NCBI GenBank assembly: GCA_020692215.1
Contig: JAIMKW010000003.1
Coordinates: forward strand, 1-64,000
DNA: 64,000 nt
Direction: 5' to 3'
DNA from: Sandarakinorhabdus sp.
Lineage (GTDB): Bacteria > Pseudomonadota > Alphaproteobacteria > Sphingomonadales > Sphingomonadaceae
The notes under the pieces: model-generated
What the model was told of the DNA's origin: nothing
The model's input: the letters and a program-made list of their open reading frames with translations, nothing else
Database searches by the model: none
Shown here: positions 46,763 through 55,800 of the stretch, one piece after another
How the letters are laid out: each line of letters starts with the position of its first letter
Numbering within the stretch: position 1 is the first letter of the stretch
Made by a program: the position numbers and the translations under genes

Positions 46763-48691
46763 TCAGGGTTCGGCGCGGGTGAGCATGACGAGCAGCGCGC
46801 CTTCGGACACCTGTGCGCCGGCGGCGACGGCGACACTTTCCACCGTGCCATCGAAGGGGGCTGTCAGCCGGTGTTCCATCTTCATGGCTTCGAGCACCAG
46901 CAGCCTGTCTCCGGCGGCAACAGTGTCGCCGGGTTTCACGAACAGGCCGATCACCTTGCCCGGCATCGGGGCCGTGATGCTGCCATCGGACGGGCCTGCG
47001 GCGCTGTGGCCGAGCCAGGCAGGGTTTTCCGGGGTGAAGTGCCAGGCCTGGCCGTTGCGCCGGGCTTCCAGGCCTCCGGCTGTTTCCACAAGGATGGTGT
47101 GGGGATCGGGGGACAGCGGGCCCTCACCGTTGAGGAACAGCCCCTCGGCATGCGCTTCCACCCGCTGTTCGGCACCATCGGACGACCAGAGCGCGAAGTG
47201 GCTGGCGGCAGGCAGGTTCAGCCGGAACGGGGTGCCGAACCCCGCGCCTTGCGGCCAGCCGGCCATCACATGTTGGGCAGCCGCTGCGACCACGGCTGGC
47301 GGTGCGGGCACGGTTTCGAAGAGCGAGGCTTCGTGGCGGGCGAGGAAGCCGGTGTCGATCTCTTCGGCTATGAACGCGGGGTGCGACGCCAGCCGCGCGA
47401 GGAAGGCGCGGTTGGTGGAGACGCCTTCGATTTCGGTGGCATCGAGCGCGGCGACCAGCTTTGCCAGCGCCTCGGTTCGGGTGGGCGCGTGGGCGATGAC
47501 CTTGGCGATCATCGGATCATAATGGACTGTCACTTCGCCGCCCTGTTCGACACCGGTGTCGATCCGGGCGCCCCATTTCTCGCTGGACACTGGAAAGGCG
47601 AGCCGGGTGAGCGTGCCGGTGGAGGGGAGGAAGCCCTTTTCGGGGTTTTCAGCATAGAGCCGCGCCTCGACTGCGTGGCCGCGCGCGACGAGGGCCTCTT
47701 GCATCAGCGGCAGCATTTCGCCGCGCGCGATGCGGATCTGCCATTCCACCAGATCCTGCCCGGTGATCGCCTCTGTTACCGGATGCTCCACCTGCAGGCG
47801 GGTGTTCATTTCCATGAAGTAGAATTTCGGGTCGCCGGCTTCATCCAGATCGTCCATATCCAGAATGAACTCGACGGTGCCGGCGTTTTCATAGCCGATG
47901 GCGTGGCCGGCGGTGGCGGCTGCAATGCCCAGCGTTTCGCGCAGGGTATCGGACAGGCCCGGCGCGGGGGCTTCCTCGATCACCTTCTGGTGGCGACGCT
48001 GGAGCGAGCAATCGCGTTCGAACAGGTGGACGACATTGCCGTGGCTGTCACCGAAGATTTGCACTTCCACATGGCGCGGGCGGCCGATGAGCTTTTCCAG
48101 CATCACGCTATCGTTGCCGAAGGCGGCGCTTGCTTCGCGCTTGGCGCCCAGCAGCGCTTCGGTGAAGCCCGACTTATCGGATACAGGGCGCATGCCCTTG
48201 CCGCCACCGCCTGCGACGGCCTTGATGAGGAGCGGGTAGCCCACAAGCTCGGCCATGCGCTCCAGCCGGGCGAGCGACTGATCCTCGCCCATATAACCCG
48301 GTGTGACGGGGACTCCGGCGGCCTTCATCCGGGATTTGGCGCTGTCTTTCAGGCCCATCACGCGGATCGCCTGATCGGAAGGGCCGATGAAGATGAGCCC
48401 CGCCTTGCGGACGGCTTCAGCGAAATCGGCATTTTCCGAAAGGAAGCCATAGCCGGGGTGGATGGCATCCGCGCCGCTGCTTTTCGCGGCTCCGAGGATG
48501 CGGTCTGCCAGCAGATAGCTTTCCCGCGCGGGGGCGGGGCCGATGTGGACGGCTTCATCGGCCGCGCGCACATGGGGGGCGTGGGCGTCGGCATCGGAAT
48601 AGACGGCGACAGTGGAGATCCCCATGCGCTGCGCGGTGCGGATGATGCGGCAGGCGATTTCGCCCCGATTGGCGATGAGGAGCTTCTTCAC
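46763..48691 (-). CDS. mccA: 3-methylcrotonyl-CoA carboxylase, biotin-containing alpha subunit
   Basis: A 642-residue three-domain protein: biotin carboxylase at the N-terminus (MKKLLIANRGEIACRIIRTA, the ATP loop GGGGKGMRPV, and EMNTRLQVEHPVTE), a middle linker, and a C-terminal biotinyl domain with the attachment motif EAMKMEH (Lys604). Position between the carboxyltransferase partner and the dehydrogenase makes methylcrotonyl-CoA the most likely substrate, although propionyl- or acetyl-CoA carboxylases share the layout. Starts 10 bp after the hydratase gene ends. Confidence 0.88.
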   Translation of the reverse strand: MKKLLIANRGEIACRIIRTAQRMGISTVAVYSDADAHAPHVRAADEAVHIGPAPARESYLLADRILGAAKSSGADAIHPGYGFLSENADFAEAVRKAGLIFIGPSDQAIRVMGLKDSAKSRMKAAGVPVTPGYMGEDQSLARLERMAELVGYPLLIKAVAGGGGKGMRPVSDKSGFTEALLGAKREASAAFGNDSVMLEKLIGRPRHVEVQIFGDSHGNVVHLFERDCSLQRRHQKVIEEAPAPGLSDTLRETLGIAAATAGHAIGYENAGTVEFILDMDDLDEAGDPKFYFMEMNTRLQVEHPVTEAITGQDLVEWQIRIARGEMLPLMQEALVARGHAVEARLYAENPEKGFLPSTGTLTRLAFPVSSEKWGARIDTGVEQGGEVTVHYDPMIAKVIAHAPTRTEALAKLVAALDATEIEGVSTNRAFLARLASHPAFIAEEIDTGFLARHEASLFETVPAPPAVVAAAAQHVMAGWPQGAGFGTPFRLNLPAASHFALWSSDGAEQRVEAHAEGLFLNGEGPLSPDPHTILVETAGGLEARRNGQAWHFTPENPAWLGHSAAGPSDGSITAPMPGKVIGLFVKPGDTVAAGDRLLVLEAMKMEHRLTAPFDGTVESVAVAAGAQVSEGALLVMLTRAEP

Positions 48692-48701
48692 GGCAGGGTC
48701 T

Positions 48702-49481
48702 TCATTGCGGGGCCCAATCTGGCTTGCGGCGCTCGGTGAAGGCTTTCAGGCCCTCCTGTCCTTCGGCGCTGGCGCGCCGGTCTGCGATGCGGTCTGCGGT
48801 GCGGGCGCGCAGCGTTGCATTGATGGGGCGGCCGGCCACGTCGCGCACAAGCGCCTTGGCATCGGCGATAGCGCCGGGCGCGCCTTCGGACAGGGCTGCC
48901 ATCCAGGCTTCGACCTGCTGTTCGGGTTCGTCGGTGTGGACATGGGCGAGGCCCATGCGCACGGCCTCCTCGGCGCCGAAATCCTCGGCTGTGAGGATAT
49001 AGCGGCGGGCAGCAGAGGCGCCGATCTTGCCGATGAGGAAGGGGGAAATGGTGGCCGGGGTCAGCCCCAGGCGCACTTCCGAGAGCCGGAACCGGGCGGA
49101 GGATTGCACGATCACCATGTCGGCGCAGGCCACCAGGCCGACCCCGCCGCCGAAGATGTTGCCGTGCGCGATGGCGATCACCGGCCTGGGGCAGCGGTCG
49201 ATCGCCCACAGCATGTCGGACAGGTTCAAGGCATCGGCGCGGTTTTCCGCCAGCGACAGATTTGCCGAATCACGCATCCAGCCGGCATCGGCCCCGGCGC
49301 AGAAGCTGGGCCCATTGCCCGAAAGCAGGACGGCACGAACGGCAGCATCGCGCCCCAGCTTGCCAAAGGCGGCGGTGATCCGGGCGATCAGCTTCGCATC
49401 GAAGGCGTTGTGCTTTTCGGGGCGATTGAGGGTTACGCGGGCAAGGCCGCGGGCGTCGGTTGCGATCTGAAGCATTTTCAC
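48702..49481 (-). CDS. liuC: enoyl-CoA hydratase family, probably methylglutaconyl-CoA hydratase
   Basis: A 259-residue crotonase-fold protein. The oxyanion-hole segments appear as [10 protein letters not shown] and [16 protein letters not shown]; the [15 protein letters not shown] segment that follows has the family glutamate position. It would hydrate 3-methylglutaconyl-CoA to HMG-CoA. The function is inferred from its place between the two carboxylase subunit genes. The GTG start overlaps the mccB stop by four bases (GTGA). Confidence 0.85.
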   Translation of the reverse strand: MKMLQIATDARGLARVTLNRPEKHNAFDAKLIARITAAFGKLGRDAAVRAVLLSGNGPSFCAGADAGWMRDSANLSLAENRADALNLSDMLWAIDRCPRPVIAIAHGNIFGGGVGLVACADMVIVQSSARFRLSEVRLGLTPATISPFLIGKIGASAARRYILTAEDFGAEEAVRMGLAHVHTDEPEQQVEAWMAALSEGAPGAIADAKALVRDVAGRPINATLRARTADRIADRRASAEGQEGLKAFTERRKPDWAPQ

Positions 49482-51070
49482 ATCCGGAACAGGCCGAAGC
49501 GGGTTTCGGCAATCGGCTGGTTGAGGGCCACCGCAAGGCTCAGCGCCACGACGCGGCGGGTATCTTCGGGCGCGATGATGCCATCATCCCACAGCCGGGC
49601 GCTGGCATAATAGGGGTTGCCCTGCCGCTCATACTGATCGCGGATGGGGGCCTTGAAGGCCTCTTCCTCGGCGGCGTTGCTGAAGCCGCCCGTTTTTACC
49701 GTGGCGAGCACGCTGGCGGCCTGTTCACCGCCCATCACGCTGATGCGCGCATTGGGCCACATCCACAAGAAGCGCGGGGAATAGGCGCGGCCGCACATGC
49801 CGTAGTTGCCGGCGCCGAAGCTGCCGCCGATGACCACGGTGATTTTCGGCACGCCCGCGGTTGCCACGGCTGTCACCAGCTTGGCGCCATGCTTGGCGAT
49901 GCCGTCATTTTCATACGCCTTGCCCACCATGAAGCCCGAGATATTCTGCAGGAACAGCAGCGGGATCTTCCGCTGGCAGCACAGCTGGATGAAGTGCGCG
50001 CCTTTCTGGGCGGATTCGGAAAACAGGATGCCGTTGTTGGCGATGATGCCCACTTGCAGCCCTTCGATATGGGCAAAGCCGGTCACCAGCGTTGCACCAT
50101 AGAGCGGTTTGAAAGCGTCGAAGCGGCTGCCATCGACCAGCCGCGCGATGATTTCGTGCACGTCGGTGGGGTGGCGGGTATCGACCGGGACCAGCGCGTG
50201 GAGATCGTCGGCGGGGAATTTCGGTGGCTCCACCGCAGCGCGCGCGGCCTGTTCGCCCTGGGGAACGGCAGGCGGCACGGTTGCAAGCGCCGCGCGCACC
50301 AGCGCGAGCGCGTGGGCATCGTCTTCGGCGAGGTGATCGACGACGCCGGAGAGCCGGGCGTGCACATCGCCGCCACCAAGCTCTTCGGCGGTGACATCCT
50401 CGCCTGTCGCCGCCTTGACCAGCGGCGGCCCGCCGAGGAAGATGGTGCCCTGGTTCTTCACGATGATGGACTGATCGGCCATTGCAGGCACATAGGCGCC
50501 GCCGGCGGTGCAGCTTCCCATGACAGCGGCGATCTGGGCGATTCCATTGGCCGACATGTTTGCCTGGTTGAAGAAGATGCGGCCGAAATGTTCGCGATCG
50601 GGGAAGACTTCATCCTGACGCGGAAGGAATGCTCCGCCCGAATCGACGAGATAGATGCAGGGCAGCCGGTTTTCCGCGGCGATTTCCTGGGCGCGGAGAT
50701 GTTTTTTCACCGACAGCGGATAGTAGGTGCCGCCTTTCACGGTGGGATCGTTGGCGACGATCATTGCCAGCCGGCCCGAGACCTGGCCGATGCCGGCGAT
50801 CAGGCCGGCAGCGGGAACCTCCTCGCCATAGATATCATGCGCTGCGAACTGGCCGATTTCGAGAAAGGCCGTGCCCGGATCGAGCAGGCGCTCCACCCGG
50901 TGGCGGGGCAGCAGCTTGCCGCGCGCGACATGGCGTTCGCGCGACCCCTGCGGCCCGCCCAGCGCGATTTTCGCTGCGCGATCGCGCAGGTCTGCAACGA
51001 GGGCGCCCATGGCTGCGCGATTGGCCTGCGCGTCGGCATCATTGGCGACGGCTGTTCCGATGAAAGGCAT
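49478..51070 (-). CDS. mccB: 3-methylcrotonyl-CoA carboxylase, carboxyltransferase beta subunit
   Basis: A 530-residue carboxyltransferase. [26 protein letters not shown] is typical of methylcrotonyl-CoA rather than propionyl-CoA carboxylases, followed by [13 protein letters not shown] and, in the second half, [41 protein letters not shown] and [13 protein letters not shown] at 51070 gives the family start; the open frame runs further up without family sequence. First gene of the operon, 166 bp from the divergent rpmE. Confidence 0.92.
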   Translation of the reverse strand: MPFIGTAVANDADAQANRAAMGALVADLRDRAAKIALGGPQGSRERHVARGKLLPRHRVERLLDPGTAFLEIGQFAAHDIYGEEVPAAGLIAGIGQVSGRLAMIVANDPTVKGGTYYPLSVKKHLRAQEIAAENRLPCIYLVDSGGAFLPRQDEVFPDREHFGRIFFNQANMSANGIAQIAAVMGSCTAGGAYVPAMADQSIIVKNQGTIFLGGPPLVKAATGEDVTAEELGGGDVHARLSGVVDHLAEDDAHALALVRAALATVPPAVPQGEQAARAAVEPPKFPADDLHALVPVDTRHPTDVHEIIARLVDGSRFDAFKPLYGATLVTGFAHIEGLQVGIIANNGILFSESAQKGAHFIQLCCQRKIPLLFLQNISGFMVGKAYENDGIAKHGAKLVTAVATAGVPKITVVIGGSFGAGNYGMCGRAYSPRFLWMWPNARISVMGGEQAASVLATVKTGGFSNAAEEEAFKAPIRDQYERQGNPYYASARLWDDGIIAPEDTRRVVALSLAVALNQPIAETRFGLFRM

Positions 51071-51236
51071 GGAGGCTGTCCTAGGTGTCTTTGCCGGGGA
51101 TGAAAAGCCGGGCTGCGGCAGAAGCCACGCATATCGCCTTTTGCGGGCTTCGTCTTGCCTTGCATCGTGGTTGCCGCTATGCGCCCACGCTTTCCAAGGC
51201 TGGTCGGAACCAGCCGCATCGACAGGATATCCCGAA

Positions 51237-51470
51237 ATGGCCAAACCAGGCATCCACCCCGATTATCACACCATCAAGGTGCAGATGACCGACGGCACCG
51301 TGTTCGAAACCCGCTCCACCTGGGGCAAGGAAGGCGACACGCTGGCGCTGGATATCGACCCCACCAGCCACCCGGCCTGGACCGGCGGCGCTGCCAAGCT
51401 GCAGGATGGCGGCCGCGTTGCGAAGTTCAACAAGCGCTTCGCCGGCGTTGCGGGCATCGGCAAGAAGTAG
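51237..51470 (+). CDS. rpmE: 50S ribosomal protein L31
   Basis: A 77-residue L31. [20 protein letters not shown] and [12 protein letters not shown] are the family signatures. The CxxC zinc motifs of the C+ type are absent, making this the zinc-free form usual in alphaproteobacteria. AGGATAT lies before the ATG at 51237. Stands alone here. Confidence 0.93.
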   Translation: MAKPGIHPDYHTIKVQMTDGTVFETRSTWGKEGDTLALDIDPTSHPAWTGGAAKLQDGGRVAKFNKRFAGVAGIGKK

Positions 51471-51806
51471 CATCGGCCTCTGGCCGCGCGCGCAAGGCGG
51501 GCGAACGAGCCCGGCCTGTGGCGGCACGTAATCAAATGGCAGCGTGGCTTTGGAGTGGATTTGGAGAAGGCTGAGCTGCAGCCTTTCCGACCTGTGGGTT
51601 TTGCGGCCCTTTCCAATGGCCAATGCCAACTGGCCAACCCGGTTCGTCTGACCCGTTTGGCAGGTCATTGCTTGCACGGGCAGATCGGCGCATCGTCGTT
51701 TCTCTCAGGCGCTGGTGACATTTTTTTTGTGCCCGGTAACCATGTGTCGGAACCGCCCGAACGGTGGGACGAAGCAGTCCGCTTCGTTCTCACAGGAGGC
51801 ACCCTC
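51471..51806. other. 336-bp intergenic region before the PEP-CTERM gene
   Basis: Holds a possible decayed REP-like relative at 51471-51492 (CATCGGCCTCTGGCCGCGCG), two TGGCCA boxes near 51617-51636, and an 8-T run at 51721-51728. A CGGGCA/TGCCCG pair (51677-51682 and 51730-51735) brackets the T-run. No gene or known riboswitch recognised; the promoter for the downstream gene should be here. Confidence 0.5.
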
Positions 51807-52598
51807 ATGTACAAGGTTCTTATCTGCGCTATCGGCACCCTGCTGGCAGCCGCTCCGTCCACCGCTGCGGTTGTCAAGATCAGGGTTACGGTCGAAAACC
51901 TCGCACCCCAGAACAGCATCTCCTTTGCGCCGCTGCGCTTTGGCTTCCACAACGGCACCTTCGACAGCTTTGACAATGGCGCTGTCGCCACCCAGCCCAT
52001 CATCTCGATCGCCGAAGGCGGATCCGGTTCGGACTGGTTCCCGGCCTTTGCCGCCGCCGAACCCGATGCCGTGCTCGGCTCGGTGGGCGGTGCGCTTACC
52101 CCTGGCGCAACGGCCACCTCGATGACCTTTCTTGTCGACACCGCCGTCAACCGCTACTTCACCTTTGGTTCGATGGTTATCCCTTCCAACGACTATTTCA
52201 TCGGCAACGACAACCCACTGGAATATCGGCTGTTCGATATGGGCGGAAACTTGCTCATCGGCGAAATCGTCCAGACGGCTGATGAAATCTGGGACGCCGG
52301 ATCGGAAGCCTTCGACCCCGCCAACGCCGCCTTTCTTGTTGGGGGAAACAATGATCTGCGCACTGCGCAAAATGGTGTCGTCGGGTTCGACTTCCTCGAA
52401 CTCGCAGGCTTCAACGGGCTGCAGACGGCAGCGGGCTACACCTTCGACAGCCAGCTCGGCGCCGGTCTTCCCATCTATCGCATCAGCTTCACCTCCAGCG
52501 CTGTTCCCGAGCCGGCGAGCTGGGCAATGATGCTGATCGGTTTTGCAGCGGTCGGAGCGTCGGTCAGGCGGCGCAAGGTCGCGCTGGTGGCAGCCTGA
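51807..52598 (+). CDS. spondin-domain protein with a PEPxxWA C-terminal sorting signal
   Basis: A 263-residue secreted protein. Signal peptide (MYKVLICAIGTLLAAAPSTAA), then a Spondin_N-like domain (VTVENLAPQNSISFAPLRFGFHNGTFDSFDNG...), and at the C-terminus VPEPASWAMMLIGFAAVG followed by the basic RRRK cluster (residues about 233-257). The last element is the PEP-CTERM type signal that an exosortase system uses to process and anchor surface or exopolysaccharide-linked proteins. CAGGAGG precedes the ATG. No exosortase gene is in the window. Confidence 0.88.
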   Translation: MYKVLICAIGTLLAAAPSTAAVVKIRVTVENLAPQNSISFAPLRFGFHNGTFDSFDNGAVATQPIISIAEGGSGSDWFPAFAAAEPDAVLGSVGGALTPGATATSMTFLVDTAVNRYFTFGSMVIPSNDYFIGNDNPLEYRLFDMGGNLLIGEIVQTADEIWDAGSEAFDPANAAFLVGGNNDLRTAQNGVVGFDFLELAGFNGLQTAAGYTFDSQLGAGLPIYRISFTSSAVPEPASWAMMLIGFAAVGASVRRRKVALVAA

Positions 52599-52602
52599 GC
52601 AA

Positions 52603-52642
52603 AGGGAGGGCGCTTTCACACTGCGGTGAGAGCGCCCTCCCT
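52603..52642. terminator. bidirectional terminator hairpin
   Basis: AGGGAGGGCGCT (52603-52614) pairs perfectly over 12 bp with AGCGCCCTCCCT (52631-52642), with CAC/GTG pairing extra inside. It lies between the convergent PEP-CTERM and isochorismatase-like genes and reaches the stop codon of the latter. No long U-run on either side. Confidence 0.75.
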
Positions 52643-53324
52643 ACTGCGCTTCCAGCCAGGCGATCACGGTGGAGACCGGCTCGACATCGGCATATTTCAG
52701 CAGCAGGTCGGTGAGATTGGCGTAGTGGAAGCTGGCGTGCTTGTCGGCACAGGTTTCCATCGGCACGATGGCGCGAAAGCCATGGCTCAGCGCATCGACA
52801 GCAGTTGCGCGCACACAACCCGAGGTGGAGCCGCCGGTTACCACCACGGTGTCCACGCCTTTCCACTGCAGCCAGGAACGCAGAGGGGTTTCAAAGAAGG
52901 CCGAGGGCATGCGTTTGGTAAACTCCACGTCTTCGGGCCGTATGTCGCACCGTGGGTCGAACTGGTGCCGTTGCGAGCCGATGGCGATGTTCTGCAGGCT
53001 GTCGGGCGTGTTGGTGCGGGTGCCCCAGACCCCGGCATCCTGCCCATCGGCGCGGTAGCCGACGCGCGACCAGATGACGGGCATTCCGGCCGCACGCGCG
53101 GCGGCACACAGCCGGTTTACATGGCCGATCTGGTCTGGATCGGTTTCGTAGGCGGTCTTGTAGGCGTGGATATCGGTGTAGGCGCGCTGGAAATCGACAT
53201 TGACGATCGCCAGCATGCGCCCGAAGCCGAATTTGGCCCGGGCCGGGTTTGCCAGAACCTCCTCGAAGATTTGCCGGGCCGTGCGGCCGTCCTCTACCAT
53301 GCGGGTTCCAACGATGTCTGCCAT
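52641..53324 (-). CDS. isochorismatase-fold cysteine hydrolase
   Basis: A 227-residue amidohydrolase of the isochorismatase/N-carbamoylsarcosine amidase family. The catalytic triad is visible: Asp44 in VNVDFQR, Lys137 in FTKRMPSAF and Cys170 in STSGCVRATA. It resembles N-carbamoylsarcosine and maleamate amidohydrolase-type enzymes rather than true isochorismatases, which lack the cysteine. The substrate is unknown. Transcribed away from the VOC-hydrolase operon across a shared regulatory gap of about 80 bp. Confidence 0.85.
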   Translation of the reverse strand: MADIVGTRMVEDGRTARQIFEEVLANPARAKFGFGRMLAIVNVDFQRAYTDIHAYKTAYETDPDQIGHVNRLCAAARAAGMPVIWSRVGYRADGQDAGVWGTRTNTPDSLQNIAIGSQRHQFDPRCDIRPEDVEFTKRMPSAFFETPLRSWLQWKGVDTVVVTGGSTSGCVRATAVDALSHGFRAIVPMETCADKHASFHYANLTDLLLKYADVEPVSTVIAWLEAQ

Positions 53325-53380
53325 GCCTGCTTTCCTTCCGCATGTTGGTTACCCCCAGCAATAAGGGCTTGTCGAGCGGC

Positions 53381-53397
53381 AATTGTCCGGACAAATT
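53381..53397. promoter_or_regulatory. operator-like palindrome between divergent genes
   Basis: TTGTCCGGACAA (53383-53394) is a perfect 12-bp palindrome, within AATTGTCCGGACAAATT. It lies 57 bp from the isochorismatase-like start and 7 bp before the likely start of the VOC gene. Its form fits the operators of GntR/FadR-type regulators, but no regulator gene is nearby. Confidence 0.6.
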
Positions 53398-53403
53398 GGA
53401 CTT

Positions 53404-54315
53404 GTGAACAGCGAATCCCCTTTCGACACGCCCGGCCGTATTTTGTGCGGAACGGTGGTGACGCCCGATCTTCGGGCCAGCCTTGCCGACTACAGCAGCC
53501 AGTTCGGTCTGTCGGTGGTGGAGGAAGGCCGCATTTCCCCTGATCTGGCGCGAAGCTGGGGGGCGCCTGCGCAGGTGGCGCGGCCTTATGCGCTGCTGGC
53601 TGCACCCGGCGGTGCGGGCTGCTTCGTGCGGCTGGTGGAGGGGGCGGCCGTGCCCGATTATCAAGCGCTCCGCCATTTCGGCTGGGCGGCGTTCGAGTTC
53701 ACGGTGGCCGATGCCTTTGCGCTGCATACCAGGATGGACCCGGCGGCCTTCCGGGTGATCGGCGCGCCGAAGCTGGTGCCCGGCTTCGACAATTTCATTC
53801 CCTTCCAGGTGGAGGGCAGGGCCGGTGAAGTGTTGTATCTGAACACGGTTCTGAACGGTGCGATGGCCGATCTGGACCTGCCCCATGCAAGGGCCTTGGT
53901 GGATACGATCTTCATCGCGGTGCTGGCCACGCAGGATCGGGCTGAAACAGTGGGTTTCCACCGCGATAGGCTGGGCTTCGAGGAAGGCCAGACCTGGGTG
54001 ATCCCCTATTCGATGATCAACAACAGCTTCGGCCTGCCCGATGATTTCCAGACCGCGATGACGATGACGAAGACCGGACGGCTGCCGGCCTGCGAGATCG
54101 ACCAGTATCCCGAAGGCGCGACCGACAGGCCGCGCGCCACCGGAGAGCTGCCGCCGGGCAACGCGATTGTCAGCTTCGCGGTGGCCAGCCTGGAAGCAGT
54201 GACGGCGCCCTTCATCGAGCCGCCGGTGGTGCGCGACGGGCCGCTCTATCGCGGGCGGCGGGTGGCCACTGTGCGCGGCCCCGCATCGGAGCTGGTGGAA
54301 CTGGTGGAGCTGTGA
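53404..54315 (+). CDS. VOC (glyoxalase/bleomycin-resistance fold) family protein
   Basis: A 303-residue protein with two halves of VOC type: RILCGTVVTPDLRASLADYSSQFGLSVVEEG then a C-terminal half that begins LVDTIFIAVLATQDRAETVGFHRDRLGF. Metal ligands of dioxygenase-type VOC proteins cannot be assigned with confidence. The GTG at 53404 was chosen because the TTG at 53383 lies inside the operator palindrome. Its stop overlaps the hydrolase start (GTGA). Activity unknown; possibly an aromatic-ring or small-molecule isomerase or dioxygenase. Confidence 0.75.
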   Translation: MNSESPFDTPGRILCGTVVTPDLRASLADYSSQFGLSVVEEGRISPDLARSWGAPAQVARPYALLAAPGGAGCFVRLVEGAAVPDYQALRHFGWAAFEFTVADAFALHTRMDPAAFRVIGAPKLVPGFDNFIPFQVEGRAGEVLYLNTVLNGAMADLDLPHARALVDTIFIAVLATQDRAETVGFHRDRLGFEEGQTWVIPYSMINNSFGLPDDFQTAMTMTKTGRLPACEIDQYPEGATDRPRATGELPPGNAIVSFAVASLEAVTAPFIEPPVVRDGPLYRGRRVATVRGPASELVELVEL

Positions 54316-55769
54316 TCACCCGCCATTTTATCGACGTTGACCATGCGGATGGCTCGACCCGTCGGGTGCATTACCGCATGGCAGGCTCGGGCCCGCCGCT
54401 GCTGGTGGTGCACCAGTCGCCGCGATCATCGGCGGAATATATCCCGCTGATCGAACGCTGGGCCGACCACTTCACCATCATCGCGCCCGACACCCCCGGC
54501 TTTGGTGATTCGCAGGCCTTGCCGCACGAGCGGCCCGAATGCGCGGACTATGCCGACGCTGTGATTGCCTTTCTGGATGCGCTGGGGCTGGGGCAGGTGG
54601 CTGCCTATGGCTTTCATTCGGGCGCCATCATTCTGGTGACGGCGGCGAGGCGTGCGCCCGGGCGGTTCAGCGCGATTGCCTGCGGGGGCTATGCCATCTG
54701 GACCGAGGCGGAAAAGGCCGATTTCGGCGCCCGCTACACACCGCCCTTCCTGCCGCAGCCTTATGGCGAGCATCTGGCCTGGCTGTGGGGCCGTGTGCTG
54801 GAGCAGAGCTGGTTCTTCCCCTGGTATCGCGCCGAGCCGGGCAGCCGGCTTGGTGTGGCCCATGCCGACCCGGCCCGGGTGCAGCCGATCGTGATGGAAT
54901 GTCTTTCTGCCGGAGACAGCTTTTCCAAGGGCTATGCTGCGGTGTTGCGCGCCAACCGGGATGTGCCGCCGCCCGGCGCGCCGACGCCGCCGGTGCTGAT
55001 TTTGGCCTATGATGGCGACCCGCTGAAGGCCCATCTGGCGCGGCTGGGGGAGGTTCCGGACAGCTGGCGCATTGCCCCCGTGGAGACGCCTGCCGATCTG
55101 GAAGCCGAAGCGCTGGCCTGGCTTCTGGCGCACCCGGCGCCGATGGCGATGCCGCGGCCGAACCTTGTGGATGAAGGCTTTGTGCCGGTGGCTGCAGCCG
55201 GGTTCGACGGCCTGTTGCACTGGAAGGGTGCGGGGGATCTGTTCGTGCATGCGCCGGGCTCTGCGCTTTCGGCTGCGCCCGGCGGGTGTCTGGCGATCGA
55301 CTTGCCGGGGCATGGCCTTTCGGACCTTTGGGCGAGTGCGCCGGCCGACCTGTCGGGCTGGGCCGATGTCGTGCTTGATGCCCTGGTGTCGCTGAACGTC
55401 CGCCCCGCGCGCGTGATGGGTGCTGGCTGGAGCGATGGGCTGGCGGCGCTGGTGGCAGGGCGGCTTGGGGCCGTGCATGCGCCGCAGCCGCAGCCCGCGG
55501 GGCGCGCAGAGGACTGGCTGGCGCAGGGCCTTCCCGATCTGACGCCGGACTGGGCTGGAACGCACTTGCTGAAAGCGTGGCGGATGGTGCGGGCGGAGAC
55601 CTGCTTTGATCCGTGGTTCGCCCCCTCTGCTGCCCATGCGCGGCCGTTCGACCCTGCCGATCTTGCGCCCGAGGCGCTTGCGGTGCGCCACCTTGCGTTG
55701 ATGCGGGCGAGCGCTGCGCAACCCTATCTTGCCGCCTGTCTTGCGCCTTTGCTTGACGGCGCGGCCTGA
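54312..55769 (+). CDS. tandem alpha/beta-hydrolase protein
   Basis: A 485-residue protein of two alpha/beta-hydrolase halves. The first half (about 1-290) has HQSPRSSAEYIPLIERWADHF, APDTPGFGDS and a nucleophile elbow GFHSGA with Ser103. The second (about 290-485) repeats the pattern: AIDLPGHGLSD and an elbow GAGWSDG with Ser374 in a true GxSxG. The first half has Phe where a small residue is normal. Which site is active, and on what, cannot be told. GTG start overlaps the VOC gene; the next gene starts 31 bp later. Confidence 0.8.
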   Translation: MITRHFIDVDHADGSTRRVHYRMAGSGPPLLVVHQSPRSSAEYIPLIERWADHFTIIAPDTPGFGDSQALPHERPECADYADAVIAFLDALGLGQVAAYGFHSGAIILVTAARRAPGRFSAIACGGYAIWTEAEKADFGARYTPPFLPQPYGEHLAWLWGRVLEQSWFFPWYRAEPGSRLGVAHADPARVQPIVMECLSAGDSFSKGYAAVLRANRDVPPPGAPTPPVLILAYDGDPLKAHLARLGEVPDSWRIAPVETPADLEAEALAWLLAHPAPMAMPRPNLVDEGFVPVAAAGFDGLLHWKGAGDLFVHAPGSALSAAPGGCLAIDLPGHGLSDLWASAPADLSGWADVVLDALVSLNVRPARVMGAGWSDGLAALVAGRLGAVHAPQPQPAGRAEDWLAQGLPDLTPDWAGTHLLKAWRMVRAETCFDPWFAPSAAHARPFDPADLAPEALAVRHLALMRASAAQPYLAACLAPLLDGAA

Positions 55770-55800
55770 CCCACCCGAAACTGCACCGAGGAGACGATCA

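Noticed and set aside
51721..51728. An 8-T run as a terminator or part of a glycine-type riboswitch
   Set aside because: No stem ends directly before the T-run, and the conserved riboswitch core sequences are not present, although CTCTCAGGC upstream resembles one short part.
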